This document shows positions 54,016 to 58,650 of a DNA stretch of 58,650 bases, in pieces; position 1 is the stretch's first letter, and every line of letters begins with the position of its first letter. The stretch spans positions 1-58,650 of the forward strand of contig JACPRK010000054.1 of NCBI GenBank assembly GCA_016190005.1, in the 5' to 3' direction. The notes below the pieces were generated by a model, which was not told where the DNA came from, did not search any database, and saw only the letters and a program-made list of their open reading frames with translations. Source of the DNA: Candidatus Wallbacteria bacterium (GTDB lineage Bacteria > Muiribacteriota > UBA6191 > JACPRK01). Position numbers and translations under genes: made by a program.

Positions 54016-56004
54016 CTACAGCCTCTCCAACAGCTTTAGCGCCTCGGAGGCGATGTGCTCAGCGGTGAGGCCGAAGGCTTGCAGGAGCTCCCAGGGAGCG
54101 CCGGATTCGCCGAAGCGGTCGGGCATGCCCATGATGGTCATCCTGAGCGGAGTGGCGGCGTCCTTTCCGGACGCAGCAGCTGCGGCGACGAGGCTGCCGA
54201 AGCCGCCGGCCTGGTGCTCTTCGATGGTGAGGAGAGTTCCAATCTCCTGCACGGCGCGCAGGATGGCGTCGGCGTCGAGCGGCTTGACGGTGTGGAAGTT
54301 GAGCACACGCGTTTCGATGCCGCGTTCCCGTTTCAGCATCCAGGCGGCTCGCATCGCCTCGGCGACCATGGGGCCGCAGGCGAGGATGGCGAGCTTCTCG
54401 CGTTCATCGGGCATCTCGGAGGCGAGCCGGATCTCGAAGGCGTCAGCGAACTGGTCGGCCTCGCCTCGGAAGCGGATGGCGTTGGCCTTGCCGAAGATGT
54501 AGGGCGTCTCGGGCCGGGTGATGACCGGAGTGGCCTCGCGCGCGTAGCGGATGTAGCAGGGGCCGACGATCTCCGAGATCGCAAAGCGGGTAGCCTTCTC
54601 GGTTTCGATCGAATCGCATGGGACCAGGACTCGCATGCGCGGGAGGATCGACATCAGGGCGATCTCCTCCAAGGATTGGTGCGTGGCGCCGTCGGGCCCG
54701 ACGGAGACGCCGCCGTGGGCGCCGGCGATCTTGACGTTCAGGTCGCCGTAGCAGATGGTGGTGCGGATTTGGTCCCAGGGGCGGCCGGAGGCGAAGACGC
54801 CGTAGGTGCCAGTGATCGGGATGAAGCCCTCGCGGGCCAGGCCGGCGGCGACCTGCATCATGTTCTGCTCCGCGATACCCAGCGAGATGGCCCTGGGCTG
54901 CCGCTCGGGGTGGCCCTTCTCGAAGTCGAGCATTTTGATGCTGTCGCTGATATCGGCCTTGAGCGTGACGACGCGGGGGTCGGAGCCCAGGTCGGCGAGC
55001 GCCTTGCCGAAGCCGCCGCGCGTCAGGTCCATCTTGGCGTGCATGCGATCTGTCTCGTTCCACCAGTAGTTGCGGCCCAGCTGGGGGCGGGCCTGACGGA
55101 CGCGATCGGAGGCCTGCTTGCCGAACTCGCGGGCGGAGGCCAGCAGCGCCTCGACGGCGGTCCCGTCGAAGCCCTCGGCCTTGATCTCGGCGAGCGCCTG
55201 GTCGAGCTGGGCGCGGTCGGGCGCCTTGCCGTGCCAGCCGGCGACATTCTCCATGAAGCTGACGCCGCGGCCCTTGGTGGTGCGGGCGATGATGACGGTG
55301 GGTTTGCTGCGGCACTTGCGGGCACGGCGCAGCGCGTCACGCACGGCTTCGATGTCGTGGCCGTCGACCTTGAGCACGCGCCAGCCGAAGGCGCGGTACT
55401 TGGCGTCGAGCGGGTCGACGTCCATGACGCATTCGACCTTGCCGTCGATCTGGAGGCCGTTCTTGTCGACGATGGCGATGAGATTGTCCAGACCGTGGTG
55501 AGCGGCGGACATCGCGGCCTCCCAGATGGAGCCTTCCTGCTGCTCGCCGTCGCCCATGAGACAGAAGATGCGGTGAGTCTGTTTGGAGAGCCTCGCTGCC
55601 AGCGCCTCACCGACGGCCACGCCGAGCCCCTGACCCAGCGAGCCGCCCGACATCTCGATGCCTTTGCACTTGAGGCGATCGGTGTGGCCCTGGAAGGGGC
55701 TGCCGAGCTTGCGCAAGGTGACGACGTCGGCCGGCTTGTGGTAGCCGGTGAGCGCCAGCGCCGAGTAGAGCACGGGGACGACGTGGGCCTTGGAGAGGAT
55801 GAAACGGTCGCGCTCGGGCCAGTCCGGGTTGGCAGGGTCGTGACGCAGCGCGTCGAAGAAGAGCGCGGTGACGATGTCGGCTGCCGAGAGGCTGCCGCCT
55901 GGGTGGCCGCTGCCAGCGGCGTGGATCGAGGTGAGGGTCAGCGCGCGGATCTTCTTGGCAAGCCGCTGGAGGGCGGCGACGTCGTGCTTGGCGGTGGCTC
56001 CCAT
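54016..56004 (-). CDS. tkt: Transketolase (single chain)
   Basis: 662 residues. Thiamine-diphosphate domain: 'SIHAAGSGHPGGSLSAADIV', 'GHTDRLKCKGIEMSGGSLGQG', 'IFCLMGDGEQQEGSIWEAAM', 'NLIAIVDKNGLQIDGKVE'. Pyrimidine domain: 'ISLGIAEQNMMQVAAGLA' with catalytic Glu, 'AGAHGGVSVGPDGATHQ'. It moves two-carbon units in the pentose phosphate pathway. The sequence style, without the usual long insertions, is closer to archaeal-type or DXS-like transketolases that are often split in two; here both halves are joined. aggaggaa precedes the ATG, two bases after the aminotransferase stop. Confidence 0.94.
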   Translation of the reverse strand: MGATAKHDVAALQRLAKKIRALTLTSIHAAGSGHPGGSLSAADIVTALFFDALRHDPANPDWPERDRFILSKAHVVPVLYSALALTGYHKPADVVTLRKLGSPFQGHTDRLKCKGIEMSGGSLGQGLGVAVGEALAARLSKQTHRIFCLMGDGEQQEGSIWEAAMSAAHHGLDNLIAIVDKNGLQIDGKVECVMDVDPLDAKYRAFGWRVLKVDGHDIEAVRDALRRARKCRSKPTVIIARTTKGRGVSFMENVAGWHGKAPDRAQLDQALAEIKAEGFDGTAVEALLASAREFGKQASDRVRQARPQLGRNYWWNETDRMHAKMDLTRGGFGKALADLGSDPRVVTLKADISDSIKMLDFEKGHPERQPRAISLGIAEQNMMQVAAGLAREGFIPITGTYGVFASGRPWDQIRTTICYGDLNVKIAGAHGGVSVGPDGATHQSLEEIALMSILPRMRVLVPCDSIETEKATRFAISEIVGPCYIRYAREATPVITRPETPYIFGKANAIRFRGEADQFADAFEIRLASEMPDEREKLAILACGPMVAEAMRAAWMLKRERGIETRVLNFHTVKPLDADAILRAVQEIGTLLTIEEHQAGGFGSLVAAAAASGKDAATPLRMTIMGMPDRFGESGAPWELLQAFGLTAEHIASEALKLLERL

Positions 56005-56006
56005 GG

Positions 56007-57221
56007 TCAGTTCCTCCTGGCGCCCGCGCGGCCCTTGGCGACGAAGGCGGAGATCCGGTCGAGCGCCCGGGTGATGTCCTGCGCCGACGCTGCGTACGAG
56101 AAGCGGATGTGTTGCGAACCGTCGGGGGCCGGCAGTCCGAAGTGGACGTCGGACAGGACGGCGACGCCGGCCTCGTGCAGCAGCCGCCGGCGCAGCTCCT
56201 CGCTATCGCGGGCGCCGACGATGTGGCAGAGCTCGGTGACATTCGGCCAGACATAGAAGGCGCCGCCGGGCTTGTGGCAGCGCACGCCGTCGATGGCATT
56301 CAAGCCGTCGGCGATCAGGTCTCGGCGGGCGCGGAACGAGGCGACCATGCGCGTCACGTCGTCTTGAGGACCCGTGATCGCTTCCAGCGCTGCCCACTGC
56401 GCGGGATGGGACGCGCAGGACTCCGTGTTCGTGACCCAGTTGCTCATCGCGGCCGAGAGCTGACGGCTCACGGCGTAGCCGATGCGCCAGCCCGGCATCG
56501 CGTAGGTCTTCGACACACCGTCGACGACCAGCGTCCGCTCGGCCATGCCGGGCAGGGAGGCGATCGAGCGGAAGGCGCCGTCGAAGACGATCCGCGAGTA
56601 GGGTTCGTCTGAATAGACCCAGAGGTCGTGCTTGCGAGCGAGCCCGGCGATCGCCTCGAGGTCGCTTTGTCCGAGGATTCCGCCCGTGGGGTTCTGGGGG
56701 GAGTTGAGGATGATCATCCGGGTCTTCGTCGTGATCTGAGAGGCGAGGCGATCGACGTCCAGGACGAAGCCGCGGCCCTCGTCGAGGAACGCCGGGACGG
56801 GGACGGCGCCGTGCGCGCCGATCTGGCTCGAGTAGATCGGGAATCCGGGATTGGGATACAGGATCTCGTGGCCGCAGCCGGGGTCGGTCACCGAGAGCAC
56901 CGAGTAGCCGATGAACGGCTTGGCGCCCGCACCGACCACCACGTCCTCGGCGGTCACCGCAATGCCGCGCGTGCGCGCGACTTCGAGGGCGATGGCCTCG
57001 CGCAGCTCGGGGATGCCTGGGCTGGGGGTGTAGCCGGTCTTGCCCTCGCGGATGGCGCGGCAGCCGGCCTCGCAGACGTTCGGCGGGGTCGGAAAGTCGG
57101 GCTGGCCGATGCAGAAATTGAGGACGTCCTTGCCGGCGGCCTGGAGGGCCTTTACCTCCTTCAGGACGACAAAGGCATTCTCGGTTCCCAGGGCGCGGGT
57201 CCGGTTGGAAAGCGTGGGCAC
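56007..57221 (-). CDS. PLP-dependent class I/II aminotransferase (aspartate aminotransferase-like)
   Basis: 404 residues from GTG 57221, supported by aggagg seven bases upstream. Fold-type I landmarks: 'FCIGQPDFPTPPNV', 'VVVGAGAKPFIGYSVLSV', 'ILNSPQNPTGGI', 'VYSDEPYSRIVFDG', PLP lysine in 'VDGVSKTYAMPGWRIGY', C-terminal Arg in 'IRFSYAAS'. Likely transaminates aspartate, alanine or an aromatic amino acid; exact substrate not decidable. Tightly linked to transketolase (gap two bases) and 49 bases after the cyclic-nucleotide-binding-like gene, so probably one transcript. Confidence 0.9.
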   Translation of the reverse strand: MPTLSNRTRALGTENAFVVLKEVKALQAAGKDVLNFCIGQPDFPTPPNVCEAGCRAIREGKTGYTPSPGIPELREAIALEVARTRGIAVTAEDVVVGAGAKPFIGYSVLSVTDPGCGHEILYPNPGFPIYSSQIGAHGAVPVPAFLDEGRGFVLDVDRLASQITTKTRMIILNSPQNPTGGILGQSDLEAIAGLARKHDLWVYSDEPYSRIVFDGAFRSIASLPGMAERTLVVDGVSKTYAMPGWRIGYAVSRQLSAAMSNWVTNTESCASHPAQWAALEAITGPQDDVTRMVASFRARRDLIADGLNAIDGVRCHKPGGAFYVWPNVTELCHIVGARDSEELRRRLLHEAGVAVLSDVHFGLPAPDGSQHIRFSYAASAQDITRALDRISAFVAKGRAGARRN

Positions 57222-57270
57222 GACGGGGCCTCCTGGAGACTGGGGGTCGGGCTCGGGGCGTGGCGGGCGC

Positions 57271-57753
57271 TCAGAGCATTTCGGCCGCCGACCAGCTGTC
57301 GCCGGAGTCGGTGGCGTGTTTGAGGTAAGGTCGGGTTGCCCAGACGCGCTCGGCGAGCAGCCCGTTCAACCAGTCGCAGACGCGGTAGCCGACTTCGTAG
57401 TCGCGCTCGCAGAGCTCTCTGAGCGCGCGGGCGTCGATGACGAGGGTCCGGACCGGGTCCAGGGCAATGGCCGTGGCGGTCTTGACGTAGGGCGGGACGA
57501 ACCCCGACCAGCCGAAGATCTCGCCGGGCCGCACCGTGAGCAAGTGGACGTCCGGCTTGCCCTCCTGGCGCAGCTCGATGGAAACGCGGCCTTCGAGGAG
57601 CAGGTAGATGTCTCGCTGGGTGTCGTCCTCGGAGAAGACGATTGCCTCGGCGGGGTAGTGGGCGGTGCGGGACATTCCGAGGATCTTCCGCAGGGCGGAC
57701 TCCTGGAGCTTTTTGAAGCAGGGGGCCTTTTCCAGATTTTCTAGGAGCGTCAT
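57271..57753 (-). CDS. Stand-alone cyclic-nucleotide-binding-like domain protein A
   Basis: 160 residues from ATG 57753 (ggaggt upstream). A cNMP-binding beta-roll: 'IVFSEDDTQRDIYLLLEGRV' and the phosphate-cassette position 'PGEIFGWSGFVPPYVKTATA'. In cAMP-binding members this segment is FGExA...PRxAxV. Here Glu is Trp and the Arg is missing, so cAMP binding is doubtful and another ligand is likely. C-terminal helix 'GYRVCDWLNGLLAERVW' instead of an HTH, so it is not a transcription factor. Paralogue of protein B, divergently encoded. Confidence 0.85.
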   Translation of the reverse strand: MTLLENLEKAPCFKKLQESALRKILGMSRTAHYPAEAIVFSEDDTQRDIYLLLEGRVSIELRQEGKPDVHLLTVRPGEIFGWSGFVPPYVKTATAIALDPVRTLVIDARALRELCERDYEVGYRVCDWLNGLLAERVWATRPYLKHATDSGDSWSAAEML

Positions 57754-57834
57754 GGGACACCTCCGGGTCTTCCAGTGCCGATGCCGCATTTCCCGTGCCA
57801 GCGGGAAGAGTTGGGGCGGCACGAATGCTGCGGC

Positions 57835-57861
57835 GAACGGGGCAGGCGGAGCGCCCCGTTC
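57835..57861. promoter_or_regulatory. Hairpin gaacggggc / gccccgttc in the divergent spacer
   Basis: Perfect 9-bp arms (57835-57843, 57853-57861) and a 9-base loop between the two divergent cNMP-domain genes. A smaller inverted repeat (ttcccg/cgggaa, 57790-57807) lies nearby. Possible operator or RNA structure for either gene. Confidence 0.35.
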
Positions 57862-57946
57862 CGCCGGTGAGCCCCGGGCGGCGAGCCCGGCCTCGCGACG
57901 GTTTGCCCCGTCTCGTCACTGGGGCGGGCGCAGGGAGGGGATCTCC

Positions 57947-58429
57947 ATGGACTTCATCGCTCAGCTCCGGAAGACTCCCTGCTTCGCGGACCTGGACCCG
58001 TCCCGGCTCGAGGAGATCGCGCGCTTCGCGCATCGCGTCGAGCGCCCGGCCGGCGCCGTCATCTTCGCGACCGGAGATACCCATCGACTCCTTTACCTCG
58101 TGATCGAGGGCCGGGTCGCCATCCAGTCAGAAGGCTCCACGGGCGCTCCGGTGACTCTGCTCACGGCTGGCCCTGGAGAGATGTTCGGTTGGTCGGCCTT
58201 CGTGCCGCCGCACAGCAAGACCGCCGCGGCCGTGGCGATGGAGCCCGTCGAGCTCCTGGCGCTCGAGGCCGAGAAACTGCGAGAGCTCTGCAATCGCGAC
58301 CCTTCGGTCGGTTACCGGGTCTGCGACTGGCTGAACCACACCATCGCCGAGCGGCTCTACGCTGCCCAGCTCGCCGCGGCCGAGATGAGAGAGAACGACC
58401 GCGCGAGCTGGGTGTTGGCGTTTCCGTGA
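57947..58429 (+). CDS. Stand-alone cyclic-nucleotide-binding-like domain protein B
   Basis: 160 residues from ATG 57947 (agggagggg upstream); identical in length to protein A and clearly homologous throughout: 'PGEMFGWSAFVPPHSKTAAA' against 'PGEIFGWSGFVPPYVKTATA', 'LRELCNRDPSVGYRVCDWLN' against 'LRELCERDYEVGYRVCDWLN'. The same Trp-for-Glu change and lack of the cAMP Arg. No HTH. The two genes are transcribed away from each other from a 193-bp spacer, as after an inverted duplication. Confidence 0.86.
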   Translation: MDFIAQLRKTPCFADLDPSRLEEIARFAHRVERPAGAVIFATGDTHRLLYLVIEGRVAIQSEGSTGAPVTLLTAGPGEMFGWSAFVPPHSKTAAAVAMEPVELLALEAEKLRELCNRDPSVGYRVCDWLNHTIAERLYAAQLAAAEMRENDRASWVLAFP

Positions 58430-58471
58430 AGTAGTCAGTAGCCAGTAGCCAGTAGTCAGTAGCCAGTAGTG
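58430..58471. repeat. Tandem agtagtcagtagcc array, left arm
   Basis: Imperfect AGTAGTCAGTAGCC units beginning one base after the stop of cNMP protein B. Reverse-complement units fill 58583-58650, so this is a second element of the kind at 39001-39226. Confidence 0.75.
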
Positions 58472-58582
58472 GATTCGGATACCCCTACTTCACATCGAGC
58501 GTCCAGTGCGCTCCAGTGGGGTACAAAGCCCGAGCCTACGGATGCTTCCCGGGTTCCGCCGGTCGCTCCCCGCTCCCCGCTC
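58472..58582. other. Sequence between repeat arms at the right end
   Basis: About 110 bp without a gene. The minus strand ends a short frame 'YPTGAHWTLDVK*', again resembling a C-terminal scrap next to the left arm, as at 39067. Confidence 0.35.
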
Positions 58583-58650
58583 TCTACTGTCTACTGACTA
58601 CTGTCTACTGACTACTGTCTACTGACTACTGTCTACTGACTACTGTCTAC
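58583..58650. repeat. Tandem ctactgtctactgactactg array, right arm (runs off window)
   Basis: At least four to five near-perfect units CTACTGTCTACTGA to the window edge; longer and more regular than the other arrays. Confidence 0.8.

Noticed and set aside
54055..56256. 733-codon plus-strand frame opposite transketolase
   Set aside because: Antisense shadow of a clear tkt gene; low-complexity composition and no recognisable motif.

Overview
The window is about 58.6 kb of high-GC DNA (roughly two-thirds G+C) from a Gram-negative bacterium. Evidence for an outer membrane or periplasm includes a beta-barrel porin, many Sec signal peptides, periplasmic-type ligand-binding proteins and a DUF4097 protein. 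ASPIC/UnbV proteins, two-component-type propellers, hybrid kinases, GlgE-type trehalose genes and perfect palindromic repeats together fit Acidobacteriota or a neighbouring uncultured phylum. This placement is an inference; there is no rRNA or other marker in the window. I saw no tRNA, rRNA, CRISPR array or intact transposase.

Layout. 1-2270: HEAT-repeat membrane protein and a thioredoxin-like protein. 2271-2939: repeat-rich spacer. 2940-9932: two tandem receiver-kinase hybrids, pyroglutamyl peptidase, an esterase with an N-terminal starch-binding-like domain, a hypothetical protein, a lone receiver protein and an HTH protein. 10125-17050: porin, a GIDE-like membrane protein, an EF-hand protein, a BaeS/OmpR-type kinase-regulator pair, an orphan recombinase zinc-ribbon protein and a decayed second copy of the GIDE-like gene. 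17160-22026: a hybrid kinase, a secreted protein with two tandem pseudopilin-like domains, and another kinase. 22055-30754: trehalose locus, with otsB, a membrane-anchored otsA, a secreted protein, a second otsB and marR on the minus strand, divergent from a TreS-maltokinase fusion. 30863-33724: retropepsin-like protease, a kinase-gene remnant and a PfpI/DJ-1 protein bracketed by two 57-bp palindromes, then alkA. 33762-36713: a large PAS/GAF hybrid kinase. 36904-39002: a propeller gene translationally coupled to aroC. 39460-52728: a compact eight-gene cluster. 52846-58429: DUF4097 protein, transketolase, aminotransferase and a divergent pair of cyclic-nucleotide-binding-like proteins. The right end is a tandem-repeat array.

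The most unusual region is the 13-kb cluster at 39460-52728. Its genes overlap by 4 to 14 bases or are separated by 13 bases. They encode two related periplasmic ligand-binding proteins with no transporter partners, an ASPIC/UnbV calcium-repeat protein, two beta-propellers, a membrane polyferredoxin fused to a PaaK-like adenylate-forming domain, a secreted TPR protein and an 888-residue secreted protein I cannot assign. I infer one envelope-located system combining ligand sensing, electron transfer and acyl activation; its biochemical role is unknown.

The trehalose locus joins the OtsA/OtsB route with the TreS-Mak route, which makes maltose-1-phosphate. The region is also rich in signal-transduction genes: six histidine kinases, two receiver proteins and one kinase remnant, none next to an obvious target operon. 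Several stretches show gene decay by duplication, deletion and repeat insertion.
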